This document shows positions 17,602 through 26,572 of a stretch of 64,000 nt of DNA, in pieces. The stretch's first letter is position 1. Each line of letters begins with the position of its first letter. Under the pieces are notes generated by a model, which made no database searches, was not told where the DNA came from, and saw only the letters and a program-made list of their open reading frames with translations. The translations under genes were made by a program, and so were the position numbers. Source of the DNA: Streptomyces sp. NBC_00178 (lineage in GTDB: Bacteria > Actinomycetota > Actinomycetes > Streptomycetales > Streptomycetaceae); the NCBI RefSeq assembly GCF_036206005.1, contig NZ_CP108143.1:992001-1056000 (forward strand), read 5' to 3'.

Positions 17602-18963
17602 GTGGCACGACCCAGGATTCTCGTTGTCGGCGCCGGCTTTGCCGGGGTCGAGTGCGTGCGCAGGCTGGAACGCACCCTCGCCCCGGGCGAGGCGGAGATC
17701 GCGCTCGTCACCCCGTTCTCGTACCAGCTCTACCTGCCGCTGCTCCCCCAGGTCGCCTCCGGGGTGCTCACCCCGCAGTCGGTGGCCGTGTCGCTGCGCC
17801 GCAGCAGGCGCCACCGCACCCGGATCGTGCCCGGCGGGGCCATCGGAGTGGACACGAAGGCCAAGGTCTGCGTGGTCCGCAAGATCACGGACGAGATCGT
17901 GAACGAGCCGTACGACTACATCGTGCTCGCGGCCGGCAGCGTCACCCGGACGTTCGACATCCCGGGCCTCGTCGAGAACGCCCGGGGTATGAAGACCCTG
18001 GCGGAGGCCGCGTACATCCGTGATCACGTCATCTCGCAGCTGGACCTGGCCGACGCCAGCCAGGACGAGGAGGAGCGGGCGTCCAGGCTCCAGTTCGTGG
18101 TGGTGGGCGGCGGGTACGCCGGTACGGAGACGGCCGCGTGTCTGCAGCTGCTCACCACCAACGCCGTCAAGCACTACCCCAGGCTGGACCCGAAGCTGAT
18201 CAAGTGGCACCTGATCGACATCGCGCCGAAGCTGATGCCGGAACTCGGTGACAAGCTCGGAACCAGCGCCCTGGAGATCCTGCGCAGGCGCGGCATCGAG
18301 GTCTCGCTCGGTGTGTCCGTCGCGGAGGCGGGCCCGGACAAGGTGACGTTCACGGACGGCCGGGTGCTGCCCTGCCGCACGCTGATCTGGACCGCCGGGG
18401 TCGCGGCGAGTCCGCTGATCGCCACCCTCGGCGCCGAGACGGTGCGCGGCAGGCTCGCGGTGACACCGGAGATGACCCTGCCGGGGGCCGACGGGGTGTT
18501 CGCGCTCGGCGACTCGGCGGCGGTCCCCGACCTGGCGAAGGGCGGCGACGCGATCTGCCCGCCCACCGCGCAGCACGCCATCCGCCAGGGCCGGAAACTC
18601 GCCGACAACATCATCGCGTCGCTGCGGGGCGGCGCGCTCCAGCCGTACGTCCACAAGGACCTCGGTCTGGTCGTGGACCTCGGCGGCCGGGACGCCGTCT
18701 CCAAGCCGCTGGGCATCGAGCTGAAGGGTCTGCCCGCCCAGGTGGCGGCCCGCGGGTACCACTGGGCGGCGCTGCGGACCAACGTCGCCAAGACCCGTGT
18801 CATGACGAACTGGCTGCTGAACGCGATCGCGGGTGACGACTTCGTGCGCACCGGCTTCCAGGCCCGCAAGCAGGCCACGCTGCGCGACTTCGAGTACACC
18901 GACGCCTACCTCTCGCCGGAGGAACTGCACGCCCGCACGGCCGGGGCGGACCTCCGGGGCTGA
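17602..18963 (+). CDS. ndh: Type II NADH:quinone oxidoreductase (NDH-2)
   Basis: GTG 17602 is preceded by GAGAAGGGA; the product is 453 residues. The FAD-binding dinucleotide fold (ILVVGAGFAGVECVRRLE), a second NADH-binding fold (FVVVGGGYAGTETAACL), the AGSVTRTFDIPG segment and the C-terminal FAD motif (GVFALGDSAAVPD) are all present, with the ICPPTAQHAIRQG quinone-site segment characteristic of NDH-2. It is a single-subunit, non-proton-pumping respiratory enzyme at the membrane face, passing electrons from NADH to menaquinone. It is monocistronic between two hairpins. Confidence 0.9.
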   Translation: MARPRILVVGAGFAGVECVRRLERTLAPGEAEIALVTPFSYQLYLPLLPQVASGVLTPQSVAVSLRRSRRHRTRIVPGGAIGVDTKAKVCVVRKITDEIVNEPYDYIVLAAGSVTRTFDIPGLVENARGMKTLAEAAYIRDHVISQLDLADASQDEEERASRLQFVVVGGGYAGTETAACLQLLTTNAVKHYPRLDPKLIKWHLIDIAPKLMPELGDKLGTSALEILRRRGIEVSLGVSVAEAGPDKVTFTDGRVLPCRTLIWTAGVAASPLIATLGAETVRGRLAVTPEMTLPGADGVFALGDSAAVPDLAKGGDAICPPTAQHAIRQGRKLADNIIASLRGGALQPYVHKDLGLVVDLGGRDAVSKPLGIELKGLPAQVAARGYHWAALRTNVAKTRVMTNWLLNAIAGDDFVRTGFQARKQATLRDFEYTDAYLSPEELHARTAGADLRG

Positions 18964-18974
18964 CGGCAGGACCT

Positions 18975-19015
18975 GCGGCCCCCTTCCCGGATCGTGCGTC
19001 CGGGGCGGGGGCCGC
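18975..19015. terminator. Bidirectional terminator between NDH-2 and DNA ligase
   Basis: An imperfect hairpin, GCGGCCCCC-tt-CCCGGA paired with TCCGGG-gc-GGGGGCCGC with a 7-nt loop, lies between convergent genes 18963 and 19068. Confidence 0.6.
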
Positions 19016-19067
19016 CGGCTTGTCCCGCGTCCGGGCCGGGGGCCGCCGGCGTGTCCGGGGAAGGCCG

Positions 19068-20603
19068 TCAGGCCCGGCGCGCGAGCACCGTCTCGACCGT
19101 GTCCGCCTCGTCGGCGCGCTTGTCCTCGCGGTAGCGCAGGACACGGGCGAACCGCAGCGTGACACCGGCCGGGTAGCGGGTGGAGCTCTGGAGCCCGTCG
19201 TAGGCGATCTCCACGACGAGTTCCGGGCGCACGGTCACGACGTGGCCGTCGTCGCCGGTGGAGAGCTCCTGGAGACGTCCGGTCTGCCAGCCGAGCATGG
19301 TGTCGGTGAGTCCCTTGAAGGTCTTGCCGAGCATCGCGAAGGTGCCGTCCTCGCGGCGAGCCCCCAGGTGCAGGTTGGAGAGCTTCCCGGTGCGCCTGCC
19401 GTGCCCCCATTCGGCTGCCAGGACGACCAGGTCCAGGGTGTGCACGGGTTTCACCTTCAGCCAGGACGCGCCGCGCCGGCCCGCGCTGTAGGCCGCCCCC
19501 GTGCCCTTGACCACCACGCCCTCGTGTCCGCGGGCCAGGGTGTCCTCGGAGAACGCCACCGCCGCGGCGCGCAGGCCCTCGTCCCCGGGGTCCGCCACGA
19601 CGACGCGCCGGACGCGCATGGGTTCCGGCACGAGGGCGGCCAGTTCGCGGTGGCGGTCGGCGAAGGGCAGGTCCAGCAGGTCGCGGCCGTCGGCGGACAG
19701 TACGTCGAAGAACACCGGGACCACGGGGACGGTCTCGGCGGCGTCGGCGACGTCCCGGCGGGAACCGACGCGCCCCGCGGTCTCCTGGAAGGGCCGGGGC
19801 CTGCCGTCGGGGCCGAGCGCGATCACCTCGCCGTCGAGGATGAACCGCCCGGCGGGGAATCCGGTCACGGCCGTCGCGAGCTCGGGCAGCCGGTCCGTGA
19901 TGTCGTCGAGCGTGCGGGTGTAGACCCGCACGCTCGCGCCGTCCCTGTGCACCTGTACGCGGATCCCGTCCAGTTTCTCCTCGACCGCGCAGGGGCCGAG
20001 CTTGTCGACGGCCTCGAGGACCGAGCGTGCGGTGTGGGCGAGCATCGGCTGCACCGGCCGGCCGACGGTGAGCCGGAAGGACGCGAGGGCGCCGGGTCCC
20101 TCCGTGAGCAGCGCCCGGGCCACGTCTCCGAGGGAACCGGCGAGCATCACGGCGCGCCTGACCTCGGCGGCCGGCGCTCCCGCGGCGTCGGCGAGGGCTT
20201 CGGCGGCCACGGCGTCCAGTGCGCCCTGGCGCACCTCACCGGTGAGCAGGGCCCGCAGGAAGCGCTGCTCCTCCGCGGTGGCCGCGCCGAACAGCGAGGT
20301 CAGACGTTCCTTGCGGGCGGTCTGCGAGCCGGGGCCCTTCAGTGCGCCGATCGCGGTCAGCTCCGCGTCCGTCCCGGTCACGGTCAGCGTGGGGGTGTCC
20401 GCGGGCGTCACGTCGCCGCGCAGGGTGCTCCAGCCGATCCCGAGCCGCCCCTGCGGGAGGCGGCCGGCGAGGTACGGGATGACGACGGGGACGTCGTCGG
20501 GCCCCGTCTCCCGGAACAGGGCGGCGAGGAGCGCGGTCTTCCGGGTCCGGGCCGACGTCTCGGCGACCTCCAGGGACACGTGGGCGAGCCGGGCGAGCAG
20601 CAT
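19068..20603 (-). CDS. ligB: ATP-dependent DNA ligase
   Basis: The 511-residue enzyme has an N-terminal DNA-binding domain (residues ~1-200, LLARLAHVSLEVAETSARTR). A nucleotidyltransferase domain follows, with the adenylation motif EEKLDGIR (lysine nucleophile), motif III (RFILDGEVIAL), motif IV (GHEGVVVKG) and motif V (SWLKVKPVHTLDLVVL), and then an OB fold. Size and domain order match the LigB-type ATP ligases of actinobacteria, distinct from the essential NAD-dependent LigA. No Ku gene is adjacent, so a role in nick repair rather than the NHEJ complex is inferred. Confidence 0.92.
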   Translation of the reverse strand: MLLARLAHVSLEVAETSARTRKTALLAALFRETGPDDVPVVIPYLAGRLPQGRLGIGWSTLRGDVTPADTPTLTVTGTDAELTAIGALKGPGSQTARKERLTSLFGAATAEEQRFLRALLTGEVRQGALDAVAAEALADAAGAPAAEVRRAVMLAGSLGDVARALLTEGPGALASFRLTVGRPVQPMLAHTARSVLEAVDKLGPCAVEEKLDGIRVQVHRDGASVRVYTRTLDDITDRLPELATAVTGFPAGRFILDGEVIALGPDGRPRPFQETAGRVGSRRDVADAAETVPVVPVFFDVLSADGRDLLDLPFADRHRELAALVPEPMRVRRVVVADPGDEGLRAAAVAFSEDTLARGHEGVVVKGTGAAYSAGRRGASWLKVKPVHTLDLVVLAAEWGHGRRTGKLSNLHLGARREDGTFAMLGKTFKGLTDTMLGWQTGRLQELSTGDDGHVVTVRPELVVEIAYDGLQSSTRYPAGVTLRFARVLRYREDKRADEADTVETVLARRA

Positions 20604-20706
20604 GCGGCCATGGTGCTACGCCGCCGCGCCCGCCGCCCCCGGAACGGTCCCGCGCCTGGCCTCGGCAGGTCCCCGCGGCGGGATCGTGCCGGGGCGGGGC
20701 GCCGCG

Positions 20707-21498
20707 TCAGATGACGTTGAGGGCTGCGGCAGCGCCCACTCCCCCGAGGATCATGAAGGCCGGCATCAGCACCTTGATCTCCACCCAGCTGCCGGCGCGG
20801 AAGCGCATGAACTTGGGCGGTCCGAGGGCGTACCAGCGCTTGCGGCCGAGCGGTATGGGCCACAGGATCGGGCAGCCCGAGACGGTGAGCGCGTCGCCGA
20901 TGTCGTGGACGAGGGCGCCGAGCACGATCGGGAGCCCCAGCCAGAGGTACTCCTGCCCAGGGGCGTCGAAGAGCCAGGTCGAGCCGTTGCCCTGCTTGTC
21001 GAGGACGCCGGCCAGGATCCAGGCGCTGGTCGCCCCGAGCAGCCACACGAGGACGTCGCTGGACACCCTGGCCGCGCGCCAGAGGAGACCTTCGACGGCG
21101 AGGACGAGGTGGACGAAGAGGATGGCCAGGACGGCCCACCGGCCGCCGAAGACCGCGGCGGCCGAGGCGGTGGCGCCGGTCAGGACCGCCCACAGCCAGG
21201 TGTGGGTGAGTGTGCGGTGGCCACCGGTCCTGCGGGGGTCGCCGGGTCCCTTCGTCGCCTTGTAGACGGCGTACGAGAGCTTGTCGACGATCTCGCAGAC
21301 CGCCTTGGAGACGGGGCCGAAGGCGCGCGAGATCGTGGCCGACTTGTGGTCGAGGTCCGGGGCGAGAGCCGCACCGGCGGTGATCAGGGCTCCGACGACG
21401 AGCACGGGCCAGGGCATCGTGTGACCCGCGGCTGCGGCCGCGGCACCCACCCCCAGCCAGGCCGCCGCCCCTGACAGAGAGTGTGCCGGTCCCATCAT
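20707..21498 (-). CDS. YdjM-type (DUF457) membrane metal-dependent hydrolase
   Basis: The N-terminal HS motif (MMGPAHSLSGAAAWLG), the acidic APDLDHKSA motif and GGHRTLTHTWLWA are the conserved ligands of the LexA-regulated YdjM family, with about five membrane segments. ATG 21498 gives 263 residues, the usual family length. GTG 21606 has a better Shine-Dalgarno (GGAGG five bases away) and would add 36 residues, so the start is uncertain. Enzymatic activity is inferred only from conserved His/Asp. It is divergent from the helicase gene at 21656. Confidence 0.85.
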   Translation of the reverse strand: MMGPAHSLSGAAAWLGVGAAAAAAGHTMPWPVLVVGALITAGAALAPDLDHKSATISRAFGPVSKAVCEIVDKLSYAVYKATKGPGDPRRTGGHRTLTHTWLWAVLTGATASAAAVFGGRWAVLAILFVHLVLAVEGLLWRAARVSSDVLVWLLGATSAWILAGVLDKQGNGSTWLFDAPGQEYLWLGLPIVLGALVHDIGDALTVSGCPILWPIPLGRKRWYALGPPKFMRFRAGSWVEIKVLMPAFMILGGVGAAAALNVI

Positions 21499-21655
21499 GG
21501 CTTTTTCCCGCCCCCATCGTCGTTCGGCCGTGTGCCACGGCAGGGCCGCCATTGCCTCTGCGAGGCGGCCGAGTTGAGTGGGCAGCGTATCGTCCGTGAT
21601 CTTCACGCGGTCCTCCGGTTCCCTCATCCGGGCCGGAGGCAGGCAAGATGGGCAC

Positions 21656-24169
21656 GTGACCCTTATCGATCAGCTCCCCCCGACCGCCGACCCGGACGCC
21701 CTCTTCGAGTCCTTCTCGTCATGGACCGAATCCCAGGGCATCACCCTCTACCCGGCTCAGGAGGAGGCGCTGATCGAGGTGGTCTCCGGGGCGAACGTGA
21801 TCCTCTCCACGCCCACGGGCTCGGGGAAGAGCCTCGTCGCGGCGGGCGCGCACTTCACCGCTCTGGCCCAGGACAAGGTCACGTTCTACACCGCGCCGAT
21901 CAAGGCGCTGGTCTCGGAGAAGTTCTTCGACCTGTGCAAGCTCTTCGGCACGGAGAACGTCGGCATGCTGACGGGCGACGCCTCGGTCAACGCGGACGCG
22001 CCGGTGATCTGCTGTACGGCCGAGGTCCTCGCCTCGATCGCGCTGCGTGACGGCAAGTACGCCGACATCGGCCAGGTCGTGATGGACGAGTTCCACTTCT
22101 ACGCCGAGCCCGACCGGGGCTGGGCGTGGCAGATCCCGCTGCTGGAGCTTCCGCAGGCGCAGTTCGTGCTGATGTCGGCGACCCTCGGCGACGTCTCGAT
22201 GTTCGAGAAGGACCTGACCCGTCGCACCGGGCGCCCGACGTCGGTGGTGCGTTCCGCGACACGGCCGGTGCCGCTGAGCTACGAGTACCGGCTGACGCCC
22301 ATCACCGAGACGCTGACCGAGCTGCTCGACACCAGGCAGTCGCCCGTCTACATCGTGCACTTCACGCAGGCCGCGGCGGTCGAGCGCGCCCAGTCGCTGA
22401 TGAGCATCAACATGTGCAGCAAGGAGGAGAAGGAGAAGATCGCCGACCTGATCGGCAACTTCCGCTTCACCACCAAGTTCGGCCAGAACCTCTCGCGGTA
22501 CGTGCGCCACGGGATCGGGGTGCACCACGCGGGCATGCTCCCCAAGTACCGCCGCCTCGTCGAGAAGCTGGCGCAGGCGGGCCTGCTGAAGGTGATCTGC
22601 GGGACGGACACGCTGGGCGTCGGCGTCAACGTCCCCATCCGCACGGTGCTGTTCACGGCGCTCACCAAGTACGACGGCACCCGGGTCCGCACCCTGCGCG
22701 CACGGGAGTTCCACCAGATCGCGGGCCGCGCCGGCCGGGCCGGCTTCGACACGGCGGGCTTCGTCGTGGCGCAGGCGCCCGAGCACGTCATCGAGAACGA
22801 GAAGGCCGTCAAGAAGGCCGGGGACGACCCCAAGAAGAAGCGCAAGGTGGTCCGCAAGAAGGCCCCCGAAGGCTTCGTCGCCTGGTCGGAGACCACCTTC
22901 GACAAGCTGATCCAGTCCGACCCCGAGCCGCTGACCTCCCGCTTCCGGGTCACGCACACGATGCTCCTGTCGGTCATCGCCCGGCCGGGCAACGCCTTCA
23001 CGGCGATGCGCCATCTGCTGGAGGACAACCACGAGCCGCGCCGCGCCCAGCTGCGGCACATTCGCAGGGCCATCGCGATCTACCGCTCGCTGCTCGACGG
23101 CGGGGTGGTGGAGCGGCTCGGCACACCCGACGCCGAGGGCCGGATCGTGCGGCTCACCGTCGACCTGCAGCAGGACTTCGCCCTCAACCAGCCCCTGTCG
23201 ACGTTCGCGCTGGCCTCGTTCGACCTGCTGGACGTCGAGTCACCCTCGTACGCCCTGGACATGGTCTCCGTGGTCGAGTCGACGCTCGACGACCCGCGGC
23301 AGATCCTGGCCGCTCAGCAGAACAAGGCGCGGGGTGAGGCCGTCGGGCAGATGAAGGCGGACGGCGTCGAGTACGAGGAGCGCATGGAGCGGCTCCAGGA
23401 GGTCACCTACCCGAAGCCGCTGAGCGAGCTGCTGTGGCACGCCTACGACGTGTACCGGACGAGCCACCCGTGGGTCGGCGACCATCCGGTGTCGCCGAAG
23501 TCGGTGATCCGGGACATGTACGAACGGGCCATGACCTTCACGGAGTTCACCTCGAACTACGAGCTGGCCCGCACCGAGGGCATCGTGCTGCGCTACCTGG
23601 CGAGCGCGTACAAGGCGCTCGAGCACACCATCCCCGACGACCTGAAGTCCGAGGACCTGGAGGACCTGATCGCCTGGCTGGGCGAGATGGTGCGCCAGGT
23701 GGACTCCAGTCTCCTGGACGAGTGGGAGCAGCTGGCCAACCCGGAGGTGGAGACCGCGGAGCAGGCGCAGGAGCGGGCCGACGAGGTCAAGCCGGTCACG
23801 GCCAACGCCCGGGCCTTCCGGGTCCTGGTGCGCAACGCGATGTTCCGCCGGGTGGAGCTGGCCGCCCTGGACCGGGTCAGGGACCTGGGCGAGCTGGATG
23901 CCGACGCGGGCTGGGACGAGGACGCGTGGGGCGAGGCGATGGACGCCTACTGGGACGCGCACGAGGAGCTGGGCACGGGCCCGGACGCGCGTGGCCCGAA
24001 GCTGCTGAAGATCGACGAGGATCCCGGTCACGGGCTGTGGCGGGTGTGGCAGGCGTTCGCCGACCCGGCCGGGGACCACGACTGGGGTATCAGTGCGGAG
24101 GTCGATCTCGCGGCCTCCGACGAGGAGGGCCGGGCAGTCGTCCGGGTCACGGCCGTGGGCCAGCTGTGA
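21656..24169 (+). CDS. DEAD/DEAH-type helicase with C-terminal DUF3516
   Basis: GTG 21656 begins VTLIDQLPPTADPD; 837 residues. Helicase motifs in order: Q-like YPAQEEALIEV, Walker A TPTGSGKS, motif II as MDEFHFY (a DEVH variant), motif III MSATLG, and motif VI HQIAGRAGRAGFD. A basic insert (DDPKKKRKVVRKKAPEGF) follows around residues 390-410. The C-terminal half is the actinobacterial DUF3516 region. Related proteins belong to the Ski2/HelY-like superfamily-2 helicases; RNA unwinding is the likely activity. A thioesterase gene follows 34 bases later and could be co-transcribed. Confidence 0.92.
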   Translation: MTLIDQLPPTADPDALFESFSSWTESQGITLYPAQEEALIEVVSGANVILSTPTGSGKSLVAAGAHFTALAQDKVTFYTAPIKALVSEKFFDLCKLFGTENVGMLTGDASVNADAPVICCTAEVLASIALRDGKYADIGQVVMDEFHFYAEPDRGWAWQIPLLELPQAQFVLMSATLGDVSMFEKDLTRRTGRPTSVVRSATRPVPLSYEYRLTPITETLTELLDTRQSPVYIVHFTQAAAVERAQSLMSINMCSKEEKEKIADLIGNFRFTTKFGQNLSRYVRHGIGVHHAGMLPKYRRLVEKLAQAGLLKVICGTDTLGVGVNVPIRTVLFTALTKYDGTRVRTLRAREFHQIAGRAGRAGFDTAGFVVAQAPEHVIENEKAVKKAGDDPKKKRKVVRKKAPEGFVAWSETTFDKLIQSDPEPLTSRFRVTHTMLLSVIARPGNAFTAMRHLLEDNHEPRRAQLRHIRRAIAIYRSLLDGGVVERLGTPDAEGRIVRLTVDLQQDFALNQPLSTFALASFDLLDVESPSYALDMVSVVESTLDDPRQILAAQQNKARGEAVGQMKADGVEYEERMERLQEVTYPKPLSELLWHAYDVYRTSHPWVGDHPVSPKSVIRDMYERAMTFTEFTSNYELARTEGIVLRYLASAYKALEHTIPDDLKSEDLEDLIAWLGEMVRQVDSSLLDEWEQLANPEVETAEQAQERADEVKPVTANARAFRVLVRNAMFRRVELAALDRVRDLGELDADAGWDEDAWGEAMDAYWDAHEELGTGPDARGPKLLKIDEDPGHGLWRVWQAFADPAGDHDWGISAEVDLAASDEEGRAVVRVTAVGQL

Positions 24170-24203
24170 CGGCGCACCGGCCGGAAGAGTGGAGAACAAC
24201 CGC

Positions 24204-25079
24204 ATGACGAACCCCGCCGACAGCCTGGTCGAACTGCTCGACCTGGAGCGGATCGAGGTCAACATCTTCCGCGGCCGGAGCCCCGAGGAGTCCCTGCAAC
24301 GGGTCTTCGGCGGTCAGGTCGCGGGCCAGGCGCTGGTCGCGGCCGGCCGCACCACGGACGGGGACCGTCCGGTGCACTCCCTGCACGCGTACTTCCTGCG
24401 GCCGGGGCGCCCCGGCGTGCCGATCGTGTACGACGTGGAGCGGGTGCGGGACGGCCGCTCCTTCACCACCCGCCGGGTCACGGCGGTGCAGCAGGGCCGG
24501 ACGATCTTCAACCTGACCGCGTCCTTCCACCGGCCGGAGGAGGCGGGCTTCGAGCACCAGCTGCCGCCCGCCCGCACGGTGCCGGACCCCGAGGATCTGC
24601 CGACGGTCGCCGACGAGGTGCGCGAGCACCTGGGCGGGCTGCCGGAGGCGCTGGAGCGGATGGCGCGGCGCCAGCCCTTCGACATCCGCTACGTGGACCG
24701 GCTGCGCTGGTCGCAGGAGGAGATCAAGGGCGCGGACCCGCGCAGCGCGGTGTGGATGCGCGCGGTCGGCCCGCTGGGCGACGATCCGCTGGTGCACACG
24801 TGCGCGCTGACGTACGCGAGCGACATGACGCTGCTGGACGCGGTGCGCATCCCGGTCGAGCCGTTGTGGGGACCGCGCGGCTTCGACATGGCGTCGCTGG
24901 ACCACGCGATGTGGTTCCACCGGCCGTTCCGGGCCGACGAGTGGTTCCTGTACGACCAGGAGTCGCCGATCGCCACGGGGGGCCGGGGGCTGGCCAGGGG
25001 CCGGATCTACGACCGTCAGGGGCAGTTGCTGGTGTCCGTGGTGCAGGAGGGGCTCTTCCGCCGTCTCGACGCCTCGTAG
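24204..25079 (+). CDS. tesB: Acyl-CoA thioesterase II
   Basis: ATG 24204 gives 291 residues, the normal TesB length. It has the double hot-dog layout: first domain with FRGRSPEESLQRVFGGQVAGQAL and HSLHAYFLRPG, second with LDHAMWFHRPFRADEWFLY. The conserved Asp (SLDHAMWFH) and the Gln/Thr of the catalytic triad region are in place. It hydrolyses medium- to long-chain acyl-CoA to free acid and CoA in the cytoplasm, adjusting acyl-CoA pools. It sits in tandem with the helicase gene. Confidence 0.93.
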   Translation: MTNPADSLVELLDLERIEVNIFRGRSPEESLQRVFGGQVAGQALVAAGRTTDGDRPVHSLHAYFLRPGRPGVPIVYDVERVRDGRSFTTRRVTAVQQGRTIFNLTASFHRPEEAGFEHQLPPARTVPDPEDLPTVADEVREHLGGLPEALERMARRQPFDIRYVDRLRWSQEEIKGADPRSAVWMRAVGPLGDDPLVHTCALTYASDMTLLDAVRIPVEPLWGPRGFDMASLDHAMWFHRPFRADEWFLYDQESPIATGGRGLARGRIYDRQGQLLVSVVQEGLFRRLDAS

Positions 25080-25091
25080 GCGGGCGGCGGG

Positions 25092-25319
25092 TCAGATCCC
25101 GGGCAGCGGGTCCTGGTCCACCTCGTGCCGGCGGGTCCGGATGTCAGGGCCCGCCGGGTGCAGTTTGGCGTCGCAGGCGGGTCCCAGCCCGGCACGGCGG
25201 GACTCCGCTCCGGTGAGGGGGCGTCCGCAGAGGTCGCAGCGCACGGCGCGGCGGCCCGGGGCCGGGGCGGGCCCGGTCTGCGGTTCGGGGAATTCGGGAA
25301 AGGGCTCGGCGGACTCCAC
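25092..25319 (-). CDS. Small DUF6011-type zinc-ribbon-like protein
   Basis: A 75-residue protein with a Pro-rich N-terminus and the motif CDLCGRPLTGAESRRAGLGP followed by AC. That gives Cys-X2-Cys and a Gly-rich C-terminal Cys, matching short actinobacterial proteins annotated DUF6011 and often found in phages and plasmids. Zinc binding is inferred. It converges with tesB, 12 bases apart. Confidence 0.7.
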   Translation of the reverse strand: MESAEPFPEFPEPQTGPAPAPGRRAVRCDLCGRPLTGAESRRAGLGPACDAKLHPAGPDIRTRRHEVDQDPLPGI

Positions 25320-25509
25320 GGGTCGATCCTCTCAAGCCGGTGGGGCGCGCCGCGACGGTGTGGTCACCCGCCCGCAGGTCGGCCTCCGGAAACTGTGCCG
25401 TTGTGGGAGGGTATCGGTCCATGACCGCCCGATCTCTGTCATACCCCTGCGAAAGCACCTGTCCGGCAGGGGGTCCGGGGCCGTTCCTCCGGCGTCACGG
25501 GGGTGCCGC

Positions 25510-26466
25510 GTGGACATGATCCACGTCCGGGCCGTCAGCCCTCCGGATCTCACCGACCGGGTGGAGGAGCTCCTCGCCCGCGATCCGTACGTCCTGAACC
25601 TGGTCGTGCTGCGGGGTGCGGCGCGTGGTCCCGACGGCGACTTCGTCGCCTGCGACGTGCTGACGGGGGCCGCGGACGAGGTCCTGCGCGGCCTGCGGGA
25701 GCTCGGGGTGGACCGGCGCGGTTCCGTCGTCGTCGAGTCCGTCGACATGGCGTTCCCGGGAAGGGCCGCCGACGACGCGACGAGCAGGCTCGGGGTCCTC
25801 GTCGGGGCACCGGTCTGGGAGCAGGTGGAGGCACGCATCCGGTCAGGCGGGAGATACCCTCCGAGCTTCTACTTCTACCTGGTCGTCGCGGGCCTGATCG
25901 GCTCGGTCGGCATCGTGACCAACTCGCAGATCCTGATCGTCGGGGCGATGGTCGTCGGACCCGAGTACGGGGCCATCGTCGCGGTCGCCCTGGGCATCGA
26001 GCGCAAGGACCGGCCCATGGTCCGCAGGGGGCTGTCCGCGCTCGGTGCGGGTCTCCTCCTGACGATCGCGATCACCCTCGTCTTCAGTCTGCTCATCCGC
26101 GCCTTCGGCCTCCAGTCCGAGGCGTTCGACCGGGGGCTGCGGCCCGTCTCCGACCTGATCAACACCCCCAACTTCTTCTCGTTCGCCGTCGCGGCTCTCG
26201 CCGGTGTCGTCGGCATCGTCTCGCTCACCGAGGCACGCACGAGCGCCCTGCTCGGGGTGTTCATCTCCGTCACGACCATTCCGGCGGCCGCGGCCATCAG
26301 CGTCTCGACGGCCTTCGCGAGCTGGTCCGAGGCGTGGGGGTCCCTGGTGCAGCTGCTGGTCAACATCTCGGTCCTCATCGTGGTGGGCGCCGGTGCGCTC
26401 AGGTGCCAGCGGGCGATCTGGCGGCGCGCGGGCCCGGGCGGGTTCCTCGCAGGCCCCCGCTCCTGA
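25510..26466 (+). CDS. DUF389 membrane protein
   Basis: GTG 25510 (or ATG 25516 two codons later) gives 318 residues. A soluble N-terminal domain of ~110 residues (DPYVLNLVVLRGAA) precedes about six membrane segments. The DUF389 hallmark GIVTNSQILIVGAMVVGPEYG is at the first pair and SLTEARTSALLGVFISVTTIP further on. The family (TIGR00341-like) is uncharacterised. It is monocistronic. Confidence 0.88.
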   Translation: MDMIHVRAVSPPDLTDRVEELLARDPYVLNLVVLRGAARGPDGDFVACDVLTGAADEVLRGLRELGVDRRGSVVVESVDMAFPGRAADDATSRLGVLVGAPVWEQVEARIRSGGRYPPSFYFYLVVAGLIGSVGIVTNSQILIVGAMVVGPEYGAIVAVALGIERKDRPMVRRGLSALGAGLLLTIAITLVFSLLIRAFGLQSEAFDRGLRPVSDLINTPNFFSFAVAALAGVVGIVSLTEARTSALLGVFISVTTIPAAAAISVSTAFASWSEAWGSLVQLLVNISVLIVVGAGALRCQRAIWRRAGPGGFLAGPRS

Positions 26467-26572
26467 TCGGTGGGACCGGGACGTCGCCGAGCGGCCGGAA
26501 ACGGGCCGACCCGGGATGATGGAGGGGTGCGGGCCGCCCCCCACGGCCTCACGAGCCGCCAGGAGGGTCGTC

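Noticed and set aside
15516..17711. 731-codon minus-strand frame
   Set aside because: Antisense to the second exporter subunit; His/Arg/Gln-rich low-complexity product.
17341..19410. 689-codon minus-strand frame across NDH-2
   Set aside because: Antisense to NDH-2 and crossing two clear terminators.
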